From Jatrophihabitans sp. (GTDB taxonomy: Bacteria; Actinomycetota; Actinomycetes; Mycobacteriales; Jatrophihabitantaceae), in contig DASVQQ010000005.1 in assembly GCA_036389035.1 (NCBI GenBank), positions 1 to 64,000 on the forward strand: 64,000 nt of DNA. Direction: 5' to 3'. The notes beneath the pieces were generated by a model. The model did not search any database, was not told where the DNA came from, and saw only the letters and a list, made by a program, of their open reading frames with translations. The position numbers and the translations under genes are program-made. Below, one piece after another: positions 50,681 to 60,600 of this stretch. How positions within the stretch are numbered: the first letter of the stretch is position 1; the number at the start of each line of letters is the position of its first letter.

Positions 50681-52668
50681 CGGCTTGAAACCTCCTGGAC
50701 AGTGTCCGTCAGGACGAGAGAGTGGACGCCAGGCGTCATCTGAACCTTTTGCTGGTGGAGTTGGCCCTTGACGTCGCGCCATTGCAGCTCCACGTCGGCC
50801 GGACCGCTGTAGTCACCGAGTCCGAAGTGAACCTCGAAGCTTCGGAAACCGCCGTGGCCGCCACCGCCGTCAAGCTGAGAGATCCTCTTCCCGTTCGGGG
50901 TGGTCACGGTCACCGTCGCGTTGTAGGCCGGCGTTCCGATGTTGGCCAGACCGCTGCCGGCGACCGCGCTGCTGTCACTGGCAGGGCGGTAGAGGTGCAG
51001 GTTGAGGTAGTTGCCCTTGTTCGGGGACTGGTTGGCGTAGAAGGCCGGTGGGCCCCACTGCCGGGCGATCGCGAAGTCCAGGGCACCGGTGCCGGTGGTG
51101 TCAGCCGTAGCGAGCCCCCGGGTCGGAATGGGAACGTCGGTGCCGATCTTGGAGCTGATGTTGACGTACTCGCCGTCGGAGTTCTTGGCGTAGAAGGCCA
51201 TGTGCTGGTCACCGGCGATGTCGTCACCGGGTCCGGCGTTCGGCCACATCGCAGGGTTGCTGAGCAGGTCGTCGTTCGTCATGGCCATCTCCTGCAGCCA
51301 GGGCCACCGGTCGATCTCGCCCTTGACGAATCCGGTCGTCTGCAGCACGGACAGGTCGCCGTTGTTGAGGAAGTCGCCCATCTTGACGTCCCAGCACCAG
51401 CCGGTCCACGCCATTCCGTACTTCACAGCCTCCTGCTTGAAGGGCGCGATACCGGCGTCCAGCTTCTTCTTCATCGTGGCCTTGTCCTTGGCCTCGTTGA
51501 TGAAGATGAAGTTGCCTTCCTGCAGGCCCCACTTGACAGTGATGTTGCTGACCGCGATGTCGAACCTGCCGGTGCCGTTGAGGTCGCCGAAGTCCACGCC
51601 CATGCCCTTGAACGAGTCCTTGCCGAGCACGAAGGACTTGGCGGTGGCCGGCCCGCGCTGACCGCTGGCTTCCTTGAACCTGATGTTGCCCGGAACCGAG
51701 ACGTTGTGCAGCAGGTGGTCGTGGCCGAAGTCGTTGGCGATGTAGATGTCGGGCAATCCACTGCCGGTCAGGTCCGCCCCGGCGATGGCCAGGGTCCAAC
51801 CGGTGGAGGCCTGGTAGGGGACAGCGCCTTGCTGCTCGACGTAGGAGGCGGTCGGCTTGTCACCGGAGGTCGCGCTGTGCCAGCGCAGCACCCGCTCACC
51901 GCCGCCGTTCTTGGCGGTGGCCAGCGAGTCGTTCATCCTGACGTTGTTCTGCCCGTTCGGGTTCAGCACGTCGGACTCGGGGAAGTAGTTGCCGATGATG
52001 ATGTCGGGGTTGCCGTCGCCGTCGAGGTCACCGACGAAGTTGGCGTCGGTGTGCCACCGCGGGCCGTGATACCTGCCGTCCAGGGACTGCGAGGGGACCA
52101 GCTCCTGCGGGTGGTAAGCGGCATTGGACAGCGGAGCGGTGGCGCTGCTCTTGGCCAGGAACAGGATCGGGGTACGGCCCCAGTAGGTGACCAGCAGGTC
52201 CATCCGGCTGTCGCCGTTGAAGTCACCGGGGTTGCAGCCCATTGGCGCCATCGCGTTGTCCATGGGCAGCGGGCTGGGGTCGAGCACGAACGGCGGGAAC
52301 TGGTCGGCCGCCGGCGCGGTCGGCGTGTAGGTCACGACCACGTCGTTGGTCCGGGTGTCCACGATGCACATGCCGTTGGAGCGGCCGTTGCCGACCAGGT
52401 CGTTGATCGCGATGCTGGCGCCGACCGAGGAGACCCAGGCGGCGATCTTCTTGTACGCGCGGTTGACCGGTCGGATGGTTTCCATCTTCTGGTCGTTGTA
52501 TCCGGCGGGCATGGCGATAGGCATTTCTTTGAACTTGTACTGGGTGGCCACCGAGTCCGCGCCGTAGGTAGCCACCCGGCTCTGCGCCACCACGTATAGG
52601 GAGAGCAGGACCACGGCGGCTACCAGAGCGGGAATTAGCTTGCGGACACGTTCACGGGACACTGCCAT
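50677..52668 (-). CDS. unbV: UnbV/E4-type enediyne protein with FG-GAP/VCBS repeats
   Basis: A 663-residue protein anchored by an N-terminal hydrophobic segment (LIPALVAAVVLLSLYVVAQ). The rest is a predicted extracytoplasmic beta-propeller with calcium-binding-like repeats GDFNGDSRMDLLVTYWG, GDLDGDGNPDIIIGNYFP and GDLNGTGRFDIAVSNI, closing with the ASPIC/UnbV-type domain near ISQLDGGGGHGGFRSFEVHFG. UnbV is conserved in all enediyne clusters; its reaction is unknown. ATG 52668 follows AAGGGTGGATC. First gene of the core operon. Confidence 0.95.
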   Translation of the reverse strand: MAVSRERVRKLIPALVAAVVLLSLYVVAQSRVATYGADSVATQYKFKEMPIAMPAGYNDQKMETIRPVNRAYKKIAAWVSSVGASIAINDLVGNGRSNGMCIVDTRTNDVVVTYTPTAPAADQFPPFVLDPSPLPMDNAMAPMGCNPGDFNGDSRMDLLVTYWGRTPILFLAKSSATAPLSNAAYHPQELVPSQSLDGRYHGPRWHTDANFVGDLDGDGNPDIIIGNYFPESDVLNPNGQNNVRMNDSLATAKNGGGERVLRWHSATSGDKPTASYVEQQGAVPYQASTGWTLAIAGADLTGSGLPDIYIANDFGHDHLLHNVSVPGNIRFKEASGQRGPATAKSFVLGKDSFKGMGVDFGDLNGTGRFDIAVSNITVKWGLQEGNFIFINEAKDKATMKKKLDAGIAPFKQEAVKYGMAWTGWCWDVKMGDFLNNGDLSVLQTTGFVKGEIDRWPWLQEMAMTNDDLLSNPAMWPNAGPGDDIAGDQHMAFYAKNSDGEYVNISSKIGTDVPIPTRGLATADTTGTGALDFAIARQWGPPAFYANQSPNKGNYLNLHLYRPASDSSAVAGSGLANIGTPAYNATVTVTTPNGKRISQLDGGGGHGGFRSFEVHFGLGDYSGPADVELQWRDVKGQLHQQKVQMTPGVHSLVLTDTVQEVSSR

Positions 52669-53123
52669 GATCCACCCTTCGCGGAGTTACAAGTTCGACT
52701 GCTCTGATGCCGTCGTCGAGGTTCGAGTTCGGGCCCAACACGACGCGACGCCTGGGGTGCCGTCCTGCTGTGAGCACGCACCAGGACGAAACCTCAGGCG
52801 TCGGTTCGCCTGCCGGCCATTGCGTGCCGGGTTCGAATTGACCCGAAATGGCGTTGATCCAAGAATGCGACCCGGCCACACAACGGGCATCTCTTGCCTT
52901 GCTCGGCTGCCTCTTGTTGGCACTTTTCGCCTTTACTGACCGGGCTATTCGAGAACGTGACGTGAACCACTACCTGTTTCGAACACGAACGAGACGGGCG
53001 CCGGCGAACCGGCGGAGCTGCGAGTGGCTCGAGCACAGTCGGTGATGTCGGCACCGGTAGCCGGAACCGGGCAGCCGGAACCGGCCGGACGGCATGGCCG
53101 TTCGGCTATGGCCTTTCGGGCAC
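52669..53123. other. Promoter region of the core enediyne operon
   Basis: 455 bases between the AhpD-like gene and unbV, both minus strand. No gene is supported; one 86-codon frame has a CPLC pair but no ribosome-binding site. The DNA is AT-richer near 52840-52980. Near-palindromic GTTCGTGTTCGAAACAGG (minus strand, about 52990-52972) is a candidate operator. Confidence 0.4.
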
Positions 53124-54188
53124 TCAGTTGATTCGCAACCAGCTGCCGACCCGGCGCGCGGCCGCCATGCTTGCCCACGAGGTGGTGACGATCAACGCCT
53201 CGTCGCTGGGCTGTTCGGTCCGGAAGGCGTCGATGACCGAGTGGTCGACCTGGAAGGGCGCCAGCGCGGCGAGCAACGCGAGCCGGCCACTGGCCCGTTC
53301 GCCGGCCGGCAGCGCCAACACCTCGTCCTGGACCCAGGACCGGCTCAAGCCGAGCCGTTGGCCATCCCAACCGGCCAGCCGCGAGCGCAGCGCTGCCTGC
53401 ACGGAAGGGGGAACGTGCTGCCGGCCGGCCGCGTCGATGGCCGCGCTGGCACGGGCGAACGCCTCGCCGACATGCGGGCTGCCGGCCGCCCACCACAGGT
53501 CCGGTGGCAGCGGCGCCGGGGGCAGCAGCTCCAACGAGGCGCCCGGCTGGTGCGTTCCCCGGGCGGCGGCGCTCATGAACCGGCCGAGCATCCGCAGCGC
53601 GCCGCGGCGGGCTCTGGCCGGAACGGCTGGCGGCAGCGGCGAGTCGGTGAGAAAGATGTCGACCATCCGGTTGAGGTACTGAAAGGTGACGGCGACGCCG
53701 GCGATCTCAGGCGCCTGTTCCTTCGGGAACGGCGCGTCCTGGGACTGGCTGTCCTGCCGGTTCCCCGACCGGCGCGCCCACTGGGCGGCCGCACGCACCT
53801 CGGGATCCGCGATCGAGTCGATGTTGTCGGAGGAGACCGCGGCCGCGGTCGGGCTGCCGAGCAGGCCGGACAGCGTCGCCGAGTGCACCGCGATGCAGTA
53901 GGGGCAGGCGTTGCCCAGTGATACTGCCGCCGCGACCGCTTCCTTGGCGCCCCGCGACACCTGGCCGTCAGCCACCAGCGACTCCCGGAGCATCATCCAG
54001 CTGGCGGCCAGCGGGCCGGGCGCCGGCGAGTGCAGCGCCACCGGCGGCGCCAGCATGCCGAAGTCCCGCTCGGCCTGCCGGTAGACCCTGCTCACTGTGT
54101 CGTCGGAGCCACCCATCCGGGCGGGCGTGACGTGCTTGACGTGATCCAGGGAGCGGCGAAGCGCCGATTGCAGAAGGGACCCGGCCAT
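53124..54188 (-). CDS. AhpD-like carboxymuconolactone-decarboxylase-family protein
   Basis: A 354-residue, mostly helical protein. Residues about 60-140 hold a CMD/AhpD domain with the redox pair Cys95-x-x-Cys98 and His102 in GNACPYCIAVHSATL, after LVADGQVSRGAKEAVAAAVS. The C-terminal half repeats helical elements of a second, Cys-less CMD-like unit (VDHSVIDAFRTEQPSDEALIV). AhpD-type proteins reduce peroxides or act as thiol-dependent protective enzymes. ATG 54188 follows AAGGAGCATCG. It ends the GMC operon. A protective or redox role near an enediyne is attractive but unproven. Confidence 0.85.
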   Translation of the reverse strand: MAGSLLQSALRRSLDHVKHVTPARMGGSDDTVSRVYRQAERDFGMLAPPVALHSPAPGPLAASWMMLRESLVADGQVSRGAKEAVAAAVSLGNACPYCIAVHSATLSGLLGSPTAAAVSSDNIDSIADPEVRAAAQWARRSGNRQDSQSQDAPFPKEQAPEIAGVAVTFQYLNRMVDIFLTDSPLPPAVPARARRGALRMLGRFMSAAARGTHQPGASLELLPPAPLPPDLWWAAGSPHVGEAFARASAAIDAAGRQHVPPSVQAALRSRLAGWDGQRLGLSRSWVQDEVLALPAGERASGRLALLAALAPFQVDHSVIDAFRTEQPSDEALIVTTSWASMAAARRVGSWLRIN

Positions 54189-54274
54189 CGATGCTCCTTG
54201 CTATGGGGCAGGTGCTCACACTCGGCGTGGAGTCCAGGGCGGCGTCAGCCGGGACCGCCGCCCTGGTTCCCCCG

Positions 54275-55930
54275 TCAGTCGCCGAGAAGTTGCGCGACCA
54301 TCTTGTTGGCCTGGTTGCGCGCGCTGGTGTCGCCGTCCGGCGCCGGCGCCCCGTAGCGGACGTCGATGCCCCGCGCCTGTGCCGCCCGGACGATCGCCGG
54401 CATGGCCCGCTCGGCCAGGGCCGCGATGGTCATCGCCGGATTGACGGTCAGCGCGCTGGGGACCGCCGAGCCGTCGGTGACGAAGATGCCCGGGTGGCCG
54501 CGCAGCTCGTGGTTGTCGTCCAGCGCCGAGGTGTTCGGGTCATCGCCGATCCGGCAGGACGCCAGCGGGTGCACCGTGTAGGCGCCCACCACCTCGTTGG
54601 TCCAGGGCATCACCTTGGCCAGGCCGTCCTTCTCCAGGATGCTCTTGACCGCGGCGTCGGACTTTGCCCAGCCGTTGAGGGTGTTCTTGGTCGGCTCGTA
54701 CTTCAGCGGGCCCAGGCCGAACATCTGCTGGGACACCCGCATCGAGTTGCCGGTCGCCGGCGGCGGACCGAAGACGCCCTCGTTGTCGTCCTCGGACATG
54801 GTGAAGGTGGTCAGCCAGGACTTCCAGTGCCGCATCATCTCTTTCTTCTCCTTGCCGAACCAGGTCGGCCCGGTGGCGTCGGCGACCTGAGCCAGGATGG
54901 TGCCCAGCCCCGGCGGGAAGTACAGCTGCTCCAGGGAGAACCGGTCGTACTCCGGTAGCGAGCCGTCCAGCCAGTCCCAGCACGCGGCGACCGGGCCCTT
55001 GCCGATCTGGCCGGCCTCGAAGGCGATGCCGTCACCGCGGTCCAGGCCCAGAACCTCGCGAACCCGGTCCTCGTTCAGCACGGCGGTGTTGAGCCGTTCA
55101 CCGTTTCCGGAGAAGTACTTTCCGACCGCGTCCGGCATGACGCCCAGGCTCGGCTCCGAGCGCTGCAGGATCACCGGCGTCGCGGCCGTGCCGGCGGCCA
55201 GCACGATCAGCTTGGCGTCGACGACGCCGCTGCCGGTCTGCACGCGGTAGTCGACCTCGTCCAGGGTGTTGTAGTGGACCCGGTAACCACCGTCGGAGTT
55301 GCGGGTGATCTGCTGCACCTCGTGCAGCGGCCGGATCTCGGCGCCGTGTGCGATCGCGGCCGGCAGGTAGTTGAGCAGCAGCGAGCGCTTGGCGTCGAAC
55401 TTGCAGCCCGACATCATCCAGTTGCAGTTGGTGCACCGCGAGGTGTCGACCGCGGCCGGAACGGGATTGCAGGTGTGCCCGGCGTTGTCGCAGGCCGCGG
55501 CCCACAGCCCGCCGGCGTAGGGCACGGTCTCCCACTTCTGCTTGGTGATCGGCAACGCCTCGGCCACCCGGTCATACCAGGGTTCCAGGGTGTCCCGGCT
55601 CACCGCGGCCGGCCACATCCGGCGGCCGATGCTGCCCTTGCGGTCGAAGATGTAGCCCGGCGCGCGGGGCATGGTGGCGAAGTAGACGACGCTGCCGCCG
55701 CCGACGCAGTTGCCGCCGAGCACGCTCATGCCGTCGCCGACGGTGAACTCGAAGATCCGGGTCGTGGAGGATCCGAGCTTGAAGTCCTGGTCGTAGTCCT
55801 CGGCCTCCAGCCACGGGCCGCGTTCCAGCACCAGGACCCGGGCGCCGCCGGCTGCCAGGTGGTAGGCCGCGATGGCGCCGCCGAAGCCGCTGCCGATGAC
55901 GAGGACGTCGGTGCTTTCGGTGCTGGTCAT
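54275..55930 (-). CDS. GMC-family FAD oxidoreductase, possibly enediyne E9-like
   Basis: A 551-residue flavoprotein. The FAD motif VLVIGSGFGGAIAAYHLAAGG lies at residues 9-29, GGNCVGGGSVVYFATMPR is the GMC signature, CTNCNWMMSGCKFDAK is the Cys-rich segment of the cholesterol-oxidase-like branch, and HPLASCRIGDDP...TDGSAVPSALTVNPAMT closes the C-terminal domain with the catalytic His and Asn. It oxidises an alcohol. An E9 oxidoreductase of this kind is reported from enediyne clusters, which I recall but could not verify. The start ATG 55930 overlaps the stop of the gene in front (ATGA), so the two form a pair. Confidence 0.9.
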   Translation of the reverse strand: MTSTESTDVLVIGSGFGGAIAAYHLAAGGARVLVLERGPWLEAEDYDQDFKLGSSTTRIFEFTVGDGMSVLGGNCVGGGSVVYFATMPRAPGYIFDRKGSIGRRMWPAAVSRDTLEPWYDRVAEALPITKQKWETVPYAGGLWAAACDNAGHTCNPVPAAVDTSRCTNCNWMMSGCKFDAKRSLLLNYLPAAIAHGAEIRPLHEVQQITRNSDGGYRVHYNTLDEVDYRVQTGSGVVDAKLIVLAAGTAATPVILQRSEPSLGVMPDAVGKYFSGNGERLNTAVLNEDRVREVLGLDRGDGIAFEAGQIGKGPVAACWDWLDGSLPEYDRFSLEQLYFPPGLGTILAQVADATGPTWFGKEKKEMMRHWKSWLTTFTMSEDDNEGVFGPPPATGNSMRVSQQMFGLGPLKYEPTKNTLNGWAKSDAAVKSILEKDGLAKVMPWTNEVVGAYTVHPLASCRIGDDPNTSALDDNHELRGHPGIFVTDGSAVPSALTVNPAMTIAALAERAMPAIVRAAQARGIDVRYGAPAPDGDTSARNQANKMVAQLLGD

Positions 55931-56496
55931 GCGGGGCTCCCGGAGGCGGTGGTGTTGGGGTGGATCTTGGCGAGCGGCCGGCCGTAGGTGTAGTCGGGGA
56001 ACCGCCACAGGCCGTCAGCGTCCGGCGGCGCGAAGCCGAGGGTGAGCAGGCCGGGATGCCCGCTGGCCAGCGCGTCCGCGGTGTGCATGTGCGCACCGGT
56101 GTCCCAGGCCATGTTGGAGAACATCACCAGGTTGACCCAGCCCTGCCGCTCCGGGTGGTCCCACGCGGTCAGCCGCAGCACCATGGCGACCCGGTCGTCA
56201 TAGTCGAGGCTGACGAACGCCGGCACCGTGTCGTCGAGCTCGATGCCCTTCTCGTTCGCGTAGTTCTGCGCGTGGCCGTTGAGCATCCCGGCCAGGCCAC
56301 CCAGCCACTGGGACAACCCGCCGGCCTCTGACTCCAGCAGTTCGATGGCGCCCGCCGCCACCGAGCCGCCGTCGTGGGACACCCCTGCCACGGCCCGGTC
56401 GCCGGGCCAGCGCTTGTTGCCGGGAACGATCGTGTCGGCGAAGGCCTCGAGGGTCATCACCTTGATCTGCTCCTCGTCCGAGATAGCTGATTCCAT
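55927..56496 (-). CDS. Gluconate-2-dehydrogenase subunit-3-like partner of the GMC enzyme
   Basis: A 189-residue protein starting at ATG 56496 after AGGAGAGACCTT. The segment EEQIKVMTLEAFADTIVPGNKRWP is typical of the small subunit family that travels with GMC flavoproteins (Gluconate_2-dh3), where it helps secretion or folding of the large subunit. No twin-arginine signal is visible here, unlike periplasmic versions, so the complex may stay in the cytoplasm. Translational coupling to the GMC gene supports one complex. Confidence 0.75.
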   Translation of the reverse strand: MESAISDEEQIKVMTLEAFADTIVPGNKRWPGDRAVAGVSHDGGSVAAGAIELLESEAGGLSQWLGGLAGMLNGHAQNYANEKGIELDDTVPAFVSLDYDDRVAMVLRLTAWDHPERQGWVNLVMFSNMAWDTGAHMHTADALASGHPGLLTLGFAPPDADGLWRFPDYTYGRPLAKIHPNTTASGSPA

Positions 56497-56555
56497 AAGG
56501 TCTCTCCTGTCTGACAGAGCTGGATGAGCCGGCGCTGCCGGGGTCGCAAGCGCGA

Positions 56556-57350
56556 TCAGCTGTCGAACTGCCCGGGCTTGCGGCCCTCGCCGGCCGGGCC
56601 TCGGTAGGCCTGCGCGATCTCGAGCCAGTGCTCGGCATCCGGGCCGACGGCAGTGATCGCCAGGTCCTTGTGGTGGCGGCGACGGGTGACCAGCAGGCAG
56701 AAGTCCGCGGCCGGGCCGCTGATCCGCTGGCTGGCGTTCTCGGGCCCGTAGTGCCATGAGTCGCCGGACGGCGCGGTCAGGTCGAAGCCGAATTCCACGT
56801 TCGGCCGGGGCTCGTCGCGAGCCAGGTATCCGAAGTCCCAGACGCGCACCGCGAACCCGCAGAGAAACCTGATGTGGTCGGTGTAGGTGCGCTGGACGCC
56901 GAGCGCGTCGGCGATGTCCTGGCCGTGCGCGAAGGCCTCCATCAGGCCGGCCATCATCAGCACGGGCGGTGGCAGCGGGTTGACCAGCCACGGCAGGATC
57001 TGGTCGGCCGGCAGCGCGGCCAGCGCGTCCACCGTGGCGTGCCGCTGGGCCTGCCAACGCGTGAAGAGCACCTCGGGCGGGTCGGACAGATAGCCACTCA
57101 ACGCGTTGGCCACGTTGAGGGTGAAGTCGTTGTCGAGCTTCAGCATCATGGTGACGAAGCCGTCGGGGTCGGTGGCTGACAGCTCGGCCATCCGGTACGT
57201 CGCGGCCAGGTGCGCGACCTGATGCGCGATGGTCCAACCCGGGGCAGGCGTGGGCAACTGCCACTGCTCGTCGTCAAGGCCGGCCAGCAGCTTGTCGAGC
57301 TCGTCGCACTCTGCTGTCAACGCCCCGCTCGGGTCAGGAAGCTGGATCAC
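56556..57350 (-). CDS. DinB-fold maleylpyruvate-isomerase-like protein (TIGR03084 type)
   Basis: A 264-residue protein of the mycothiol-dependent DinB fold. WTIAHQVAHLAATYRMAELS carries the first metal-binding His pair and LMEAFAHGQDIADALG the third His, and the C-terminal domain ISGPAADFCLLVTRRRH fits TIGR03084. Such proteins isomerise or conjugate reactive substrates with mycothiol in actinobacteria. GTG 57350 is preceded by GAGGACAAGACAA. It is the first gene of the GMC/AhpD operon; a mycothiol-linked detoxification role would suit a reactive product. Confidence 0.8.
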   Translation of the reverse strand: MIQLPDPSGALTAECDELDKLLAGLDDEQWQLPTPAPGWTIAHQVAHLAATYRMAELSATDPDGFVTMMLKLDNDFTLNVANALSGYLSDPPEVLFTRWQAQRHATVDALAALPADQILPWLVNPLPPPVLMMAGLMEAFAHGQDIADALGVQRTYTDHIRFLCGFAVRVWDFGYLARDEPRPNVEFGFDLTAPSGDSWHYGPENASQRISGPAADFCLLVTRRRHHKDLAITAVGPDAEHWLEIAQAYRGPAGEGRKPGQFDS

Positions 57351-57605
57351 TTGTCTTGTCCTCTCGCCACTGCTGCTCAGTAGGGATATTCCGGAATCGA
57401 GCGTGCTGCAGCGCCCCGGCGAGTGTCTTCTTTGCTCGTGCGTGAGCCAGGTTTTGGGCTATCTGGAAGTCCGAGGCGTCGCGCCGGCGTGGCCCGAGCG
57501 CCCGGCCGCGTAGAAACGCCGATCAAGGAGTCCCCAGCGCGGCCATTCCGCCTCATATGGATCTCACATCGGTTACTCTTCGCATATGTTAGGGAGCGCT
57601 GCGTG

Positions 57606-60600
57606 ATGGGCTGGCGGCACCCGGTGCGCCGGGTGACCGCGCTGGTCACTGCCTGCGTGCTGACGACCCTGAGTACCAGCATGCTGCAGGCGCCCCGAGC
57701 GTCGGCCGCCTCGCCCGCCATCACGCTCGCCAAGCAGGCGCCGGCAAGGGTGCTCGCAGGCAAGCCGGTGAGCTTCACCCTGACCGCCGCGAACCCGTCG
57801 GCCAACGCCAGCTCGCAACCGGAGTACAACACCACGTTCCGCGATGTGCTGCCGCTGGGCCTGAGCTACCAACCCGGCTCGACCACGCCGGCCGACCTGG
57901 GCGAGCCCACCGTCCTGACCGACCCGGGCAACGGCCAGCAGACCCTGATCTGGAGCGACACCTTCGACCTGGCAACCGGATCCTCGGCCAGCCTGAGCTT
58001 CTCGGCCACCGCGAGCCTGCCGATCGGCAGCACGGTGCACAACGTCGCCACCGCCTATGCCAGCACCGCGCCCCGCTACGTCGCGCGCTTCACGGCCGCC
58101 GGCCTGCCGATCGCCGATCCCCGGATCCAGCCGGCGACCAGCAACCAGAGCGCCACCGTGATCACCGCACTGCAGCTGAGCAAGACCGAATCCAGCCCGG
58201 ACGCCAAGCTCCTGCGCGGCGCCCACCAGCATCCGACGGTCTACACCCTCACCCTGAGCAACGCCAGCCAGGCCGGCACCACCGGCGTCACCGTGCTGGA
58301 CTACCTGCCCGCGTCCCAGGAGTTCCTCGGCTGCGGCCAGCTCGACAACACCGGCGGCGCGGCTGTGGAATACCCCGGCGCGGCCCGGCTCAGCGCGACT
58401 CCCGCGGTGGGCGCTGACTGCCCGGCCCCCAGCTCGGTGGACACCGTGCTCAACCCGCCCCCGAACGGAACTGCCAGCTACCCACCCGGCGTCTACACCA
58501 AGCTGACCTGGACGCTGGGCACACTGGCCGCCGGCCAGGTCAGAACCATCCGCTACGCCGCCGCCGTTCCGCTGAGGCAGAACGTGCTGTTCACCGCCGG
58601 CCCGACCCCGGCCTCACTCGGCCAAGCCGCCAACCTCGACAACAACACCGGCGCCAGCACCCGCCAGCTCGGCAACCCGGCCCCGCTGATCAGCTACGCC
58701 CATGCCGGCGGCACCTACACCGGCCCGGCCATCGGCGGCGCGGCCAGCGTGTCAGACACCAGCCACCAGGTGAGCGTGCACGACCTGCGGATCGACAGGT
58801 CGGTCACCCCGTCGGAGTTCGAGGCCGGCGGCATCGCCAACCACACCCTGCGCATCGACTCGGGGGAGTACACCGACAACTCCGCCATCGTGATCACCGA
58901 CGTGCTGCCCAACGGGACCTGCCCGCTGGACGGGGTCAGCAACCACGCCGCCGGAGCCCCGGCCGACTGCGCGCCGGCTGCCGGCTACGCCCCGTCGCTG
59001 CCCTATCAGTCGGTCAGCCAGAACCCCGACGGCAGTTTCACCGTCGTCTTCCAGCCGGTCGCGGTGCCCCGCAACGGCTCGCTGAGCATCACCTACACCG
59101 CTCGTGACCGGGCCAGCTACACCGGCGGTCCGCTGGCCGGGTTGCCGCCCGCCGCCGGCGACAGCTTCGTCAACACCGCGGCCGCGCAAGGGGATTCGAC
59201 CCCGGCGCCGGCAACCGGCGTGAGCGGGAACCAGCCGGTACGCGATGCCGACTCGGTGACCCGGACCACGTCTGCCGGCACGCTGACCAACTCGGTCGCC
59301 GCCCGCACCACCCCCATGAACTGCTCGGACCCAGGCGCCAGTTACGGCGCCGGCAACCCGGTGTTCGCCAAGGGCGATCGGATCTGCTTCCAGCTCAGAG
59401 TCGGGTTCTCGGCGGCGAACCAGACCCGCAACGCGGTGCTGACCGACTTCCTGCCGGTCGGCACCGCCTACGAGGACGGCAGCGTCAGCTACCCGGCGGC
59501 CAACACCGTGGACCCGGCGCAGATCAGCTTCGACACGGCCGGAGCGGCCGGTGGAGCGCTCAGCTGGAGCCTGGGCGCCACCCAGGCCGACGGGTCCACC
59601 ACGGTGCCGGCCGGCAAGGTGTTCGTGGCCCGCTTCAGCGTCCTGGTCACCGCCGCGGCACCCGGCCCGGCACCCGACAAGCCCGGCAACATCGCCAAGC
59701 TGCGCACCACCGACAGCGCCGGAAAGGCCAGCTCGCTGCGGGCCGGAGCCGACTTCCGGGTAGCCGCCGCGGCCCCGCTGACGATCGCCAAGTCAGTGGC
59801 CAGCGTCAACGGCGCCACCCCGGCGCCGGGCCCGAACACCGATCATGTGCTGGTCCGTGAAGGGGATTCGGTGGTGTTCGAGGTCGAGATCGACAACGCC
59901 GGCAGTGCCGCCACCGGCAACGCTGTCGACGTCGATGACCTGCGACTGTGGGACGTGCTGCCCGAGGGCCTGCGCTGCGTCCAGCTGAGCGCCGTTAGCG
60001 ACGGCGGCGTGTGCACCGACCCGACCGCGCCCGGGCACCCGGACTTCGCCGGCAAGGCCGACCTGAGCGCCCTGGTGTGGGACGGGACCGGGGTAGCCGC
60101 GCTGCCCGCCGGCGCCAGCAAGACTTACCAGTACACCGTGGCCATCCCGGCCGGTGTGAGCGTCTCGACGGTGTTCGACAACACCGCCGCGGTGCGCTCG
60201 TACACCGCCGGCACCAACCTGCCCGGCGGCAGCGCCACCTTCTATCCGAGCTCCAACATCGACAGCACCGTGCCGGCCGGCCAGTACGACGCTCCGGCCG
60301 CCAGCGACACCAGCGACGTCTACCTCCGCAACGTCAGTGTCAGCTCCGGGGTCAGCTCCGCCGTCGCCGAGAGCGGCAACCTCGGTGCCGAACCCACCCC
60401 TGCCAGCAGCACCCAGGCCACCATCGGCGAGCAGCTGAGCTGGGTCGTCACCGCTCGGCTGCCGGCCGGCGCGACCGTCTTCCACGCCAGCTTCAGCAAC
60501 CCGCTGCCGACCGGGCTCTCGCTGGTCAGCGCCACCGCTGCCTACACCGCCGATGCCGCGTTGCCGGCCGACCAGCCACTGCCTGCCGGTTTCACCTTCG

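Noticed and set aside
52794-53054. 86-codon frame with CPLC upstream of unbV
   Set aside because: It has no ribosome-binding site, only one Cys pair and no zinc-ribbon partner, and it lies in the operon's promoter region.
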